DNA from: Rhizophagus prolifer
Lineage: Eukaryota; Glomeromycota; Glomeromycetes; Glomerales; Glomeraceae
Length of the DNA stretch: 22,173 nucleotides
Assembly (NCBI GenBank): GCA_019425655.1
Contig: NQWY01024848.1
Location: forward strand, 1 to 22,173
Reading direction: 5' to 3'
The notes under the pieces are model-generated. The model ran no database searches. It saw nothing but the letters and a program-made list of their open reading frames with translations, and was not told the DNA's origin. A program made the position numbers and the translations under genes. This document shows, one piece after another, positions 14,606 to 21,663 of the stretch. Positions within the stretch are counted from its first letter, which is position 1. Each line of letters begins with the position of its first letter.

Positions 14606-15418
14606 TTACCGGATATTAACAGAACCGGAGCTGCTTTCGTTTTTGGTCACTTTGTTCAGGTCACCTCTTTTCACAACGTTGATATCTCCGCTGGAAGAAG
14701 CGCTTGCTGTTAAGCTATTACGAACACCAATCGTAATGTCAGCCGAAGAAGAAGTGGTAAGAACCGCGCTGTCTGCCGTTAAATTTTCAGCTTTGATATC
14801 GCCGCTTGAAGATGCCTGAGCACTTACAGTATCTGCTTTTCCTTTGATATTGATTCCTCCTGAAGAAGAAGACTGCAGATTTAGATTCCTTGCATTGATT
14901 TCTCCATAAAAATCACCACTGCTGGAAGCTTGGATATTAATGTTGCTTCCGTTGATATTTCCTTTGATGTTTCCGGAGCTTGAAACTTTCACATCAAGGT
15001 CAGAAAATTTGAAATCATCTTTCAAAACAATGCTTCCGCTTGAGTTAGCTACCAATCCGTCAAAATCCTTAGCATAAACTTTAATTTTGATTCTATCGGT
15101 TGAGATATTCAGTTTACCTTCCGATTGGATTTTCACCTGGACTTTTCTGCCTTCCTGTTTTACGACTACATATTTCATCAGGTCAGAAGGAGCATACACC
15201 ACAATTTTTTCTTCGCTGGATTTAAAAACTTCTGCGCTAAGAGAAGTTGAAATTTGTAACTCGTCAAAATCCATCGAATAAGATTTCTCGATCACTTCAC
15301 CTTTTCCAGAGTCAGATAATAGGTGAGAAAACATCACGTCATTGGAACCATTTTTCTGTATGCAGGAAAAATTGGTAACAGAAGCCAAAAGAATTAGGGA
15401 TAAAAGTTTTATTTTCAT
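14606..15418 (-). CDS. DUF2807 (head GIN domain) putative lipoprotein
   Basis: The protein has 270 residues. A signal peptide MKIKLLSLILLASVTNFSC ends in a lipobox-like FSC, so C19 is probably lipidated. The rest is a DUF2807 domain predicted to form a right-handed beta-helix. It shows rhythmic Ser-Ser-Ser-Gly turns (SSGSIVLKDDF, SSSGNIKGNI, SSSGDFYGEI, SSSGGINIKG, SSSGDIKAEN, SSSADITIGV, SSSGDINVVK, SSSGSVNIR) about every 20 residues. The function of the family is unknown; it is common in Bacteroidota and often near ECF sigma genes. It converges on the Nif3 operon across a shared terminator. Confidence 0.88.
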   Translation of the reverse strand: MKIKLLSLILLASVTNFSCIQKNGSNDVMFSHLLSDSGKGEVIEKSYSMDFDELQISTSLSAEVFKSSEEKIVVYAPSDLMKYVVVKQEGRKVQVKIQSEGKLNISTDRIKIKVYAKDFDGLVANSSGSIVLKDDFKFSDLDVKVSSSGNIKGNINGSNINIQASSSGDFYGEINARNLNLQSSSSGGINIKGKADTVSAQASSSGDIKAENLTADSAVLTTSSSADITIGVRNSLTASASSSGDINVVKRGDLNKVTKNESSSGSVNIR

Positions 15419-15457
15419 AAGTATAATTTTTTATAGTTTTTGATTTGTTATTAATAT

Positions 15458-15483
15458 GACAATTGAAAAGTCTTTTTCGTTAC
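15458..15483 (-). promoter_or_regulatory. Possible ECF-type promoter for the DUF2807 gene
   Basis: Read on the minus strand, GTAAC at 15483-15479 is followed 18 bases later by GTCATATTA starting at 15460, about 40 bases before the ATG. This AAC / GTC arrangement resembles ECF sigma promoters. No TAnnTTTG element was found here. Which sigma factor would use it is unknown. Confidence 0.35.
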
Positions 15484-15553
15484 ATTCAAAAAATAAAAAT
15501 TTTCATTTTAATTAATTTTCTAAATTTACAGCATTAAAAATAAATTATTGATT

Positions 15554-16045
15554 ATGAAAAACATATTGTTTGCTTTCGTATTGATAGGCCTTTCTGTTTC
15601 AGCATTCGCACAATCCGGTCCGCCGGCTGGTGATGCCAAAGTAGGAGAGTTCTATGGTCAGGATGTTTCCGCAAAAGCTATTAAGAAAGCAATTTCTACA
15701 GACGAACTGAATAAAGAATTGAAATCAACACCGAAAATTTCTAAAACTTCCGTGAAAGGAAAAGTTACTGGCGTGTGTCCTAAAAAAGGATGTTGGGTAA
15801 GTCTGGCTACAGATTCTGGCGAAACTTTTTTTGTTAAAATGAAAGATTATGCATTCTTCGTCCCAACCGCTTTGGAAGGTAAAACTGTAGTGTTGGAAGG
15901 CAGCGTAGAAAGCAAAACGACTTCTGTAAAAGAATTGCAACATTACGCAGAAGATGCTAAAAAACCGCAAGCAGAAATCGATGCGATTACAGAACCAAAG
16001 ACTGAAACAAGATTTTTGGCAAGCGCCATCAAGGTTGTAGAATAA
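15554..16045 (+). CDS. DUF4920 domain-containing secreted protein
   Basis: The 163-residue protein has a clear Sec signal peptide (MKNILFAFVLIGLSVSAFA, cleavage expected before Q20). The mature part is a DUF4920 domain, a small OB-like beta fold of unknown role, with FYGQDVSAKAI, a central GVCPKKGCWVSL (C75 and C80, a possible disulfide or metal pair), FFVKMKDYAFFVPT and a tail ending FLASAIKVV. The ATG at 15554 was preferred to the TTG two codons earlier because it begins the signal peptide. TAAATTTA at 15521-15528 could be its -7 element. Confidence 0.9.
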   Translation: MKNILFAFVLIGLSVSAFAQSGPPAGDAKVGEFYGQDVSAKAIKKAISTDELNKELKSTPKISKTSVKGKVTGVCPKKGCWVSLATDSGETFFVKMKDYAFFVPTALEGKTVVLEGSVESKTTSVKELQHYAEDAKKPQAEIDAITEPKTETRFLASAIKVVE

Positions 16046-16068
16046 TTTGATTAAGATAAATTTAAGAG

Positions 16069-16100
16069 AAAGCTGATTAAAGAATCAGCTTTATTTTTTT
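16069..16100. terminator. Bidirectional terminator between convergent genes
   Basis: AAAGCTGATT (16069-16078) pairs with AATCAGCTTT (16083-16092) across an AAAG loop, with a T run on the plus side and several As on the other. It overlaps the stop codon of the minus-strand leucine-rich-repeat gene. Confidence 0.85.
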
Positions 16101-17446
16101 ATAAATTTTTGACTGCTTTTTTTATTTTCAGAGAAAACTTCTACAATGTATACTCCGTTTTTTAGTTCAGAAATATTTAGATTATTAGAATTGATTTTTC
16201 TATTTAAAACTAATTTTCCTTGAATGTCAAATATTTTTACATATTCAATTTTAAGATTAAAGTTTAAATAATCTGAAGAAGGATTAGGGTAAATTTTAAA
16301 ATCATTTAAAGAATTAATTTCTTGAGAAGCAAGCAAGCAATCAGTCGTTACATTTGGAATTCCTTTATTAATGAAAAAATCTTTTTCATTCTCATCACAA
16401 CAAACATAATTGAGTTTCGGACATTCTAAAAAGCTTTCATCAAAATTTTGCTTTTTCCCATTTTTAATATAAATACTTGAAAGATTTGGTAGTCTAAAAA
16501 CATTTAAAGTTTCTAAATTTATATTTTGTGAGACGTTTATAGAAGATATTAAGTTTGAATCACTAATAAGAATTTTTTTTAATTTCAGATTTTTGCTGAA
16601 ATCGAGACTAGAAATTTTATTATTACTTATTGAAAAATATTCCAAATTCAAGCTCTTTGTTAAATCAATAGAATTTATATTCTCAGGAATATTTACTCCT
16701 CGTAGATTTGAATTTTGCAGTGGTAGCAAAAGCGAAGTCAAATTAGGAGAGTTATACCCAAAGTTTACATACATAACGTTCGAATTACTGAAATCTATGG
16801 ATGCCATATTTGTATTTGCAAAAGTAATATCTTGTAATCCTTGTAAAGGAGAAAAATTGAATGTCACTAAATCGTCGCCGTCAATTCTTATTTTAGTGAG
16901 CAAATTACAATTGTCAAGATTTAATGATTTTAAATAGTTAGACCCAATCCTTATTTCTTCAAGATTTATATTTTTACTCAAATCCAAAGAATTATACTGT
17001 CCAGTAATCACGAGTTTTTTAAGTTTTGTATTATTGGTAACATTCACTGAATTTATTATAGTATCAAATAAATCAAGTTCTTCTAATAGTATAGAATTTT
17101 CAATATTTATGCTTTCTAAAGCTTTATTGTATAAGCCCTTGATCTTTTTTAATTTAGTATTATTTGATAATGATAAAGTTTTAAGATTAGTATTATGTTC
17201 AATATTTAATTCTGTTAGATTTTTAAAAGCTTCGATGCCAGTAATATCAATGATATTGTTTTGATAAGTTGTTGCAAGATAACTGATGTTTTCCGCTTCA
17301 ATTACTTGAATTTCCCCATCATTGTTTAAATCAATACTGGTGAAATTTCCCTGTAAATCTTTAGCTTGATATTTTGTTGGATTAATATTAAGCAAATAAG
17401 CTTTAAAAATTTGGTCTGGAATAGTTACATTCTGTTTTCTTGCCAT
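16091..17446 (-). CDS. Leucine-rich-repeat protein with type IX secretion sorting domain but no signal peptide
   Basis: From the ATG at 17446 the protein has 451 residues. It begins with the segment NVTIPDQIFKAYLL that in related flavobacterial proteins comes right after the signal peptide, then a calcium-type loop SIDLNNDGEIQVIEAE. Many irregular leucine-rich repeats follow (NTNLKTLSLSNNTKLKKI, LDLSKNINLEEIRI and so on). A cysteine pair (YVCCDENE) precedes the C-terminal type A sorting domain (FKIYPNPSSDYLNF to GVYIVEVFSENKKSSQKFIKK). T9SS cargo must first cross the inner membrane by Sec, yet no signal peptide is encoded: only MARKQ precedes the mature start. The TTG at 17467 is rejected as start because it lies inside a perfect TATATTTG promoter element. 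The gene is more AT-rich than its neighbours. It may be a nonfunctional truncated copy. Confidence 0.8.
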   Translation of the reverse strand: MARKQNVTIPDQIFKAYLLNINPTKYQAKDLQGNFTSIDLNNDGEIQVIEAENISYLATTYQNNIIDITGIEAFKNLTELNIEHNTNLKTLSLSNNTKLKKIKGLYNKALESINIENSILLEELDLFDTIINSVNVTNNTKLKKLVITGQYNSLDLSKNINLEEIRIGSNYLKSLNLDNCNLLTKIRIDGDDLVTFNFSPLQGLQDITFANTNMASIDFSNSNVMYVNFGYNSPNLTSLLLPLQNSNLRGVNIPENINSIDLTKSLNLEYFSISNNKISSLDFSKNLKLKKILISDSNLISSINVSQNINLETLNVFRLPNLSSIYIKNGKKQNFDESFLECPKLNYVCCDENEKDFFINKGIPNVTTDCLLASQEINSLNDFKIYPNPSSDYLNFNLKIEYVKIFDIQGKLVLNRKINSNNLNISELKNGVYIVEVFSENKKSSQKFIKK

Positions 17447-17464
17447 AATGGTTGAAAGTTTTGT

Positions 17465-17472
17465 CAAATATA
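17465..17472 (-). promoter_or_regulatory. -7 promoter element of the leucine-rich-repeat gene
   Basis: TATATTTG on the minus strand is a perfect TAnnTTTG, 18 bases before the ATG at 17446. No clear TTTG was seen at the -33 distance. Confidence 0.45.
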
Positions 17473-17518
17473 ATCATTTATGGTTTTTGTTTGAGCATTT
17501 ATTTTAATAGTCTAATAC

Positions 17519-17550
17519 TTTGTAGGAGGACTTTAATCTCCGTATATTTA
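17519..17550 (+). promoter_or_regulatory. Promoter for menB
   Basis: TTTG at 17519-17522 and TATATTTA at 17543-17550 are 20 bases apart, close to the Bacteroidota consensus with one mismatch in the -7 element. The leader before the ATG at 17570 would be about 15 bases. Confidence 0.6.
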
Positions 17551-17569
17551 CAAACTAAATTTTCAAAAA

Positions 17570-18406
17570 ATGGCAGACTGGAAAACCGTCAAAGAATACG
17601 AAGATATTACCTATAAAAAATCAAATGGCGTCGCAAGGATCGCTATCAATAGACCAGAAGTCAGAAACGCTTTCCGGCCAAAAACAACCTCAGAACTTTA
17701 CGATGCTTTTTATGACGCTTACGAAGATTCGTCAATCGGGGTTGTGTTGCTGACAGGCGAAGGCCCGAGTCCAAAAGACGGCGGTCACGCGTTCTGTAGC
17801 GGTGGCGACCAAAAAGCACGTGGACACCAAGGTTATGTTGGCGAAGATGGAAGACATCGTCTTAATATTTTGGAAGTTCAGCGTTTGATTCGTTTTATGC
17901 CAAAAGCTGTGATCGCTGTTGTAAATGGTTGGGCTGTTGGAGGCGGACATTCGCTTCACGTGGTTTGCGATTTGACTTTGGCGAGCGAAGAACACGCGAT
18001 TTTTAAACAAACCGATGCTGATGTTACGAGTTTTGACGGAGGTTATGGTTCTGCTTATTTAGCGAAAATGGTTGGTCAGAAAAAAGCAAGGGAGATTTTC
18101 TTCTTAGGCAGAAATTATTCTGCCCAGGAAGCGGCGGATATGGGAATGGTCAATGCGGTAATTCCTCACGCTGAATTAGAAGATACAGCTTACGAATGGG
18201 CTCAGGAAATACTTGCAAAATCTCCAACTTCTATTAGAATGTTGAAATTTGCTATGAATTTGACAGACGACGGAATGGTTGGTCAGCAGATTTTTGCAGG
18301 AGAAGCAACGCGTTTAGCTTATATGACAGAAGAAGCGAAAGAAGGCAGAAATGCCTTCCTGGAAAAACGTAAACCTGATTTCGGAGATAATCAGTGGATA
18401 TCATAA
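17570..18406 (+). CDS. menB: 1,4-dihydroxy-2-naphthoyl-CoA synthase
   Basis: The 278-residue crotonase-fold enzyme closes the second ring of menaquinone by converting o-succinylbenzoyl-CoA to 1,4-dihydroxy-2-naphthoyl-CoA. MenB-specific features are [10 protein letters not shown], the oxyanion segment [12 protein letters not shown] (74-85), [20 protein letters not shown], and the catalytic aspartate D156 in [13 protein letters not shown]. The C-terminus EKRKPDF is the usual MenB tail that crosses over to a neighbouring subunit. It is complete. A gene with a menA domain follows two genes later, consistent with a menaquinone operon; menaquinone is the respiratory quinone of this phylum. Confidence 0.96.
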   Translation: MADWKTVKEYEDITYKKSNGVARIAINRPEVRNAFRPKTTSELYDAFYDAYEDSSIGVVLLTGEGPSPKDGGHAFCSGGDQKARGHQGYVGEDGRHRLNILEVQRLIRFMPKAVIAVVNGWAVGGGHSLHVVCDLTLASEEHAIFKQTDADVTSFDGGYGSAYLAKMVGQKKAREIFFLGRNYSAQEAADMGMVNAVIPHAELEDTAYEWAQEILAKSPTSIRMLKFAMNLTDDGMVGQQIFAGEATRLAYMTEEAKEGRNAFLEKRKPDFGDNQWIS

Positions 18407-18428
18407 AAATCAGTAAAATTGTATCGGT

Positions 18429-19097
18429 TTGAAGAAAGGATTTGAATTTCTGAAACAACTCTGCAGAAACAACAATCGTGAGTGGTTTTCTGAACATAAA
18501 CTGCAATACGATGCGATTGCAAAAGCTAATAAAATTTTCTTTGATAAGATATTCTCGGACTTTCAGGAATATGATAATTTAGCGAATCTTCATGTTTTCA
18601 GAATTTATAATGATGTACGTTTTTCTAAAGACAAAGTGCCTTATAAAACCAATTTCGGTGTAGGATTATCCCGTAGGAAACCGTTTTTGAGAGGTGGATA
18701 TTATATTCATTTAGAACCCGATAACAGTTTTGTTGGCGGAGGGTTTTGGGGACCAAATTCTGAAGACCTGTTCCGGATCCGAAAGGAATTTGAAAGCAGT
18801 ACAACAGAAATCAATAGAATTACTTCGGACAAAACTTTTGTTAACTATTTCGGAAAACTGGAAGGAGAAGATGCTGTGAAAACCGCGCCTAAAGGATTTG
18901 ATAAAAATCACCCAGCTATTGATTTGATCAAAAAGAAACAATATGTCGTGAAGAGAAAATTTTCTGATGAGGAGGTCTTTTCTGATGATTTTAAGGAAGA
19001 AATTATTTCTACTTTTCTTGCGATGCGCCCATTTTTTGATTATATGAGTGATGTACTTACAACGAATTTGAATGGCGAATCTATAATTACAGATTAA
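18429..19097 (+). CDS. DUF2461 domain-containing protein
   Basis: The 222-residue protein has the DUF2461 signature from its start: GFEFLKQLCRNNNREWFSEH, then FRIYNDVRFSKDKVPYKTNFG, GGYYIHLEPDNSFVGGGFW and a C-terminal LAMRPFFDYM segment. The function is unknown. The start is TTG at 18429: an in-frame TAA at 18414-18416 leaves only five possible codons upstream, none ATG, and family members begin near this point. It sits 22 bases after menB and 9 bases before the menA fusion, so it is probably co-transcribed with menaquinone genes, though no role in the pathway is known. Confidence 0.88.
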   Translation: MKKGFEFLKQLCRNNNREWFSEHKLQYDAIAKANKIFFDKIFSDFQEYDNLANLHVFRIYNDVRFSKDKVPYKTNFGVGLSRRKPFLRGGYYIHLEPDNSFVGGGFWGPNSEDLFRIRKEFESSTTEINRITSDKTFVNYFGKLEGEDAVKTAPKGFDKNHPAIDLIKKKQYVVKRKFSDEEVFSDDFKEEIISTFLAMRPFFDYMSDVLTTNLNGESIITD

Positions 19098-19106
19098 AAA
19101 TAAAAA

Positions 19107-20702
19107 ATGACTGATTGGATAAAGGCAGCCCGGCTGCGGACATTACCACTTTCTTTGAGTGGAATTATTATGGGGAGTTTCATTGCAAAATGGAGGCTTT
19201 CTGAGAATGGAGGAACTTGGGATTGGAGAATTTTTGCTCTGGCACTTCTCGTAACATTATTATATCAAATCCTTTCCAACTTCGCTAATGATTATGGTGA
19301 TGGGGTGAAAGGAACAGATAAAAACAGAATAGGAGAAGCTGAGCAAAGAGCGGTAGCCTCCGGAAAAATCACAGCAAATCAAATGAAAAATGCTGTGATT
19401 TTATTATCGGTTCTGTCTTTTGCTGCAACTGTTACTCTATTGTATGTAGCTTTTTATCCTGATTATACCAAAGAATTCTGGATTTTTATAGGGTTAGGAG
19501 TTGCCTGCATTTTAGCTGCAATTGGTTACACGGTAGGTAAAAAACCTTACGGATATTTGGGATTAGGTGATATTTTTGTGTTCGTATTTTTCGGCTTGGT
19601 TTCAGTTTGCGGCAGTTATTTCCTGTTTACAAAAACCTTTGATTATGATATTCTGATTCCGGCTTCTGCAATCGGGATGCTGAGTATGGCCGTTCTTAAT
19701 CTCAATAATATGAGAGATATAGTAAATGATGAATTGTCCGGAAAAAAAACTTTCGCGCTGAGATTAGGCTATAAAAAAGCCATGATTTATGAGATTATTT
19801 TGTTACAGTTACCAATTCTTTTGATGCTGATGTTCCTGATGATCAATTTTGCTCAGGATCAGAGAAGTTACTACCCATTCATTGTGATGATTCTGATATT
19901 TCCTTTTATGAAATTAAGAAGAACCATTATGCAAATCAAAGAACCAAAATTACTTGATCCCTTCTTAAAACAGGTGGGAATCTTAACTCTTATGATGGCT
20001 GTCTTAACGGCTGTCGGACTTAATTTTGTTTTCTTAGGACAAAGCTGTTTTCTGTTCACGTATAACGGAAAAACGATTCTTTCCGATCCTTTTTACAACT
20101 ACCAGAAAGAGCAATCCGGTTTTGATATCAAAGCTCAGAAAATTGATTACGTTTTGATTACGCACGCACACGGCGACCACATTGCAGATGTTAAAGAAGT
20201 TCTTGAAAATCATCCTGATGCAACGGTTATTGGACAACCAGAGATTTGTGGATATTTTGGACATTCCAATAATATCGATATCAATTTCGGAGGTTCTGCA
20301 AAATTGGAAGGTTTGAAGATTTCTATGGTTCCTGCTTTACACACAAGTTCTTTCCCAGACGGAAGTTACGGCGGTTTGGCAGCAGGATATATTTTCAGAT
20401 TTGAGGATAAAAGAAATTTATATCTGGCCGGAGATACAGGTGTAACTTCAGAAATGAGCTTGTTTCCGCAGGTTTTCGGAACTTTGGACTTATCCATCCT
20501 TCCGGTTGGGAAACATTATACGATGTGTCCTAGAAAAGCCGCTTTTGCAGCATCAGAATTATTGAAAACCCCTAAAGTTATTGGTTGTCATTTTGATACT
20601 TTTCCACCGATTGAAATCAATCACGATGATGCTAAAAAGCATTTTACAGATAAGAACATCGAGTTTACTTTACCAAAACTAGGCGAGGAGTTCGAATTTT
20701 AA
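19107..20702 (+). CDS. menA: Fusion of menaquinone prenyltransferase MenA with a UPF0173-type metal-dependent hydrolase
   Basis: The single frame of 531 residues joins two normally separate proteins. Residues 1-306 are MenA, an integral-membrane UbiA-family enzyme that prenylates 1,4-dihydroxy-2-naphthoate: AARLRTLPLSLSG, the first aspartate motif NDYGDGVKGTD (61-71), RAVASGKI, the second motif NNMRDIVNDELSGKKT (200-215) and about nine hydrophobic helices. From residue about 307 (FVFLGQSCFLFTYNGKTILS) a metallo-beta-lactamase-fold hydrolase begins, with DPF (327-329), the metal motif THAHGDH (352-358), H412, D443 in AGDTG and H495 in CHFDTFP. Both halves look complete; the hydrolase has lost only its first few residues, and MenA ends in its last helix. 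If MenA has nine helices with its N-terminus inside, the hydrolase would face the periplasm, a topological puzzle. The most likely origin is deletion of a short intergenic stretch between adjacent genes. Confidence 0.88.
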   Translation: MTDWIKAARLRTLPLSLSGIIMGSFIAKWRLSENGGTWDWRIFALALLVTLLYQILSNFANDYGDGVKGTDKNRIGEAEQRAVASGKITANQMKNAVILLSVLSFAATVTLLYVAFYPDYTKEFWIFIGLGVACILAAIGYTVGKKPYGYLGLGDIFVFVFFGLVSVCGSYFLFTKTFDYDILIPASAIGMLSMAVLNLNNMRDIVNDELSGKKTFALRLGYKKAMIYEIILLQLPILLMLMFLMINFAQDQRSYYPFIVMILIFPFMKLRRTIMQIKEPKLLDPFLKQVGILTLMMAVLTAVGLNFVFLGQSCFLFTYNGKTILSDPFYNYQKEQSGFDIKAQKIDYVLITHAHGDHIADVKEVLENHPDATVIGQPEICGYFGHSNNIDINFGGSAKLEGLKISMVPALHTSSFPDGSYGGLAAGYIFRFEDKRNLYLAGDTGVTSEMSLFPQVFGTLDLSILPVGKHYTMCPRKAAFAASELLKTPKVIGCHFDTFPPIEINHDDAKKHFTDKNIEFTLPKLGEEFEF

Positions 20703-20704
20703 TT

Positions 20705-20753
20705 AAAAAAATTCTGAGATTAAATAATTTCTAAATCACTTAATCTCAGAATT
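20705..20753 (-). terminator. Hairpin terminator between the menA fusion and the SRP RNA
   Basis: AATTCTGAGATTAA (20710-20723) pairs perfectly with TTAATCTCAGAATT (20740-20753), 14 pairs around a 16-base loop. The T run lies on the minus strand (As at 20705-20710), so it best stops minus-strand transcription coming from the SRP RNA, but it may also end the menA transcript. Confidence 0.65.
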
Positions 20754-20775
20754 TCTTGATGTATAGATACAAAAA

Positions 20776-20871
20776 ATGGCAAGCTACCTAAATCACACCG
20801 CTACAACCGATTACCTTTGCTGCGTTCCCACCCTGGAGGATTCTCAGGAGCTGGTTGTTTAGGACTTGCCG
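20776..20871 (-). ncRNA. ffs: Signal recognition particle RNA, small bacterial type (4.5S)
   Basis: Read on the minus strand, the RNA starts near GGCAAGTCCTAAACAACC and ends near GGTTG...TTTAGGTAGCTTGCC. GGCAAG pairs with CTTGCC, CCTAAA with TTTAGG and CAACC with GGTTG, forming the long hairpin. The tip holds the strongly conserved Ffh-binding region: CCAGGGTGGGAACGCAGCA carries the GGAA..AGCA internal loop of SRP RNA. Length is about 95 bases, right for the type. A run of six Ts follows on the minus strand (20771-20776). With Ffh it targets nascent membrane proteins to the translocon. Confidence 0.92.
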
Positions 20872-20874
20872 GTG

Positions 20875-20882
20875 CAAAGATA
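20875..20882 (-). promoter_or_regulatory. -7 promoter element of the SRP RNA
   Basis: TATCTTTG on the minus strand is a perfect TAnnTTTG. It ends 5 bases before the predicted 5' end of the RNA, as expected for a transcription start there. The -33 region is only T-rich. Confidence 0.65.
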
Positions 20883-21004
20883 AAAATTTAATATTGAATT
20901 AAAAAATGAGAAATACAGGATATTAAGACTAATTATATAATTATGATTTTAAAAAACTGATTCTCAGAATTAAAAATTTTCAATTTTTTTAGAAAAATAA
21001 AATT

Positions 21005-21592
21005 ATGACAAAAAATCCGGTAGCCGTTGGCTTTGGTTTATTTTTAGCGACAATGTTAGTGTTCTTCGTTGTTTATTACTTTTTTGCAGACGCCAATTAT
21101 TGGAACACGACGATGAGAGTCAATGCTTTTGGAATGACATTTCTTTACGTGTTTGGTGGATTTATTTCTGTGCTTTGGCTTCGTGGAAAAGATAAAATCA
21201 CTTATCCGCAGGCTTTTAAACAATCTTTTGTGACACTGTTCGTTGGTGGATTTCTTTCAATGCTGTCTATTTTCGTATTTCTGAATTATGTTGATACCGA
21301 TGCTAGAGATATGCTGAGTCATCAATACATCCAAACCGAATTGGATAATCTGGATGTAGCTTATGAACAGAAAAAATTGGAAGCAGCGAATCTGAAGGAC
21401 CAGACTAAAATCAAAGAGTTGGAAACAGATTATAAAAATGCCAAAGAAGCTAGAGTAGCAGCTCAGAAAGAGAACCGCAATTATTTTTCTTTCCAATTTT
21501 TGTCTGCTGTTTTTGGTGGATTTTTACTATTTTATTTACTTTTGTCTATTATCATTGCTGGCTTTTTGAAAAATAAAAAACGATACGAGTAA
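21005..21592 (+). CDS. DUF4199 domain-containing membrane protein
   Basis: The 195-residue protein has four hydrophobic segments: about 8-28, 42-60, 73-95 and 162-187. Helices three and four are separated by a long charged, coiled-coil-like stretch (about 105-158, ELDNLDVAYEQKKLEAANLK and on) that probably lies outside the bilayer. This build is that of DUF4199, a Bacteroidota family of unknown function frequently encoded just before a family 2 glycosyltransferase, as here (71 bases later). ATG at 21005 begins directly before the first helix. Confidence 0.87.
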   Translation: MTKNPVAVGFGLFLATMLVFFVVYYFFADANYWNTTMRVNAFGMTFLYVFGGFISVLWLRGKDKITYPQAFKQSFVTLFVGGFLSMLSIFVFLNYVDTDARDMLSHQYIQTELDNLDVAYEQKKLEAANLKDQTKIKELETDYKNAKEARVAAQKENRNYFSFQFLSAVFGGFLLFYLLLSIIIAGFLKNKKRYE

Positions 21593-21663
21593 GATGTTGG
21601 ATAATAAATAATTATGGGGCTCTTTTTAAATTATTAAATTAATTATTTATCCTTTATAAAAAA

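Noticed and set aside
17446-17467. TTG at 17467 as start of the leucine-rich-repeat gene
   Set aside because: It lies in a perfect TATATTTG promoter element, so it is unlikely to be in the transcript; the ATG at 17446 fits better.
20760-20880. Region first considered as a riboswitch or tRNA-like element
   Set aside because: The conserved GGAA..AGCA loop and the long flanking helix identify it as SRP RNA on the minus strand.
21604-21650. AT-rich inverted repeat before the glycosyltransferase
   Set aside because: Arms of only A and T with a long loop are expected by chance in such DNA; no T run or known element is associated.
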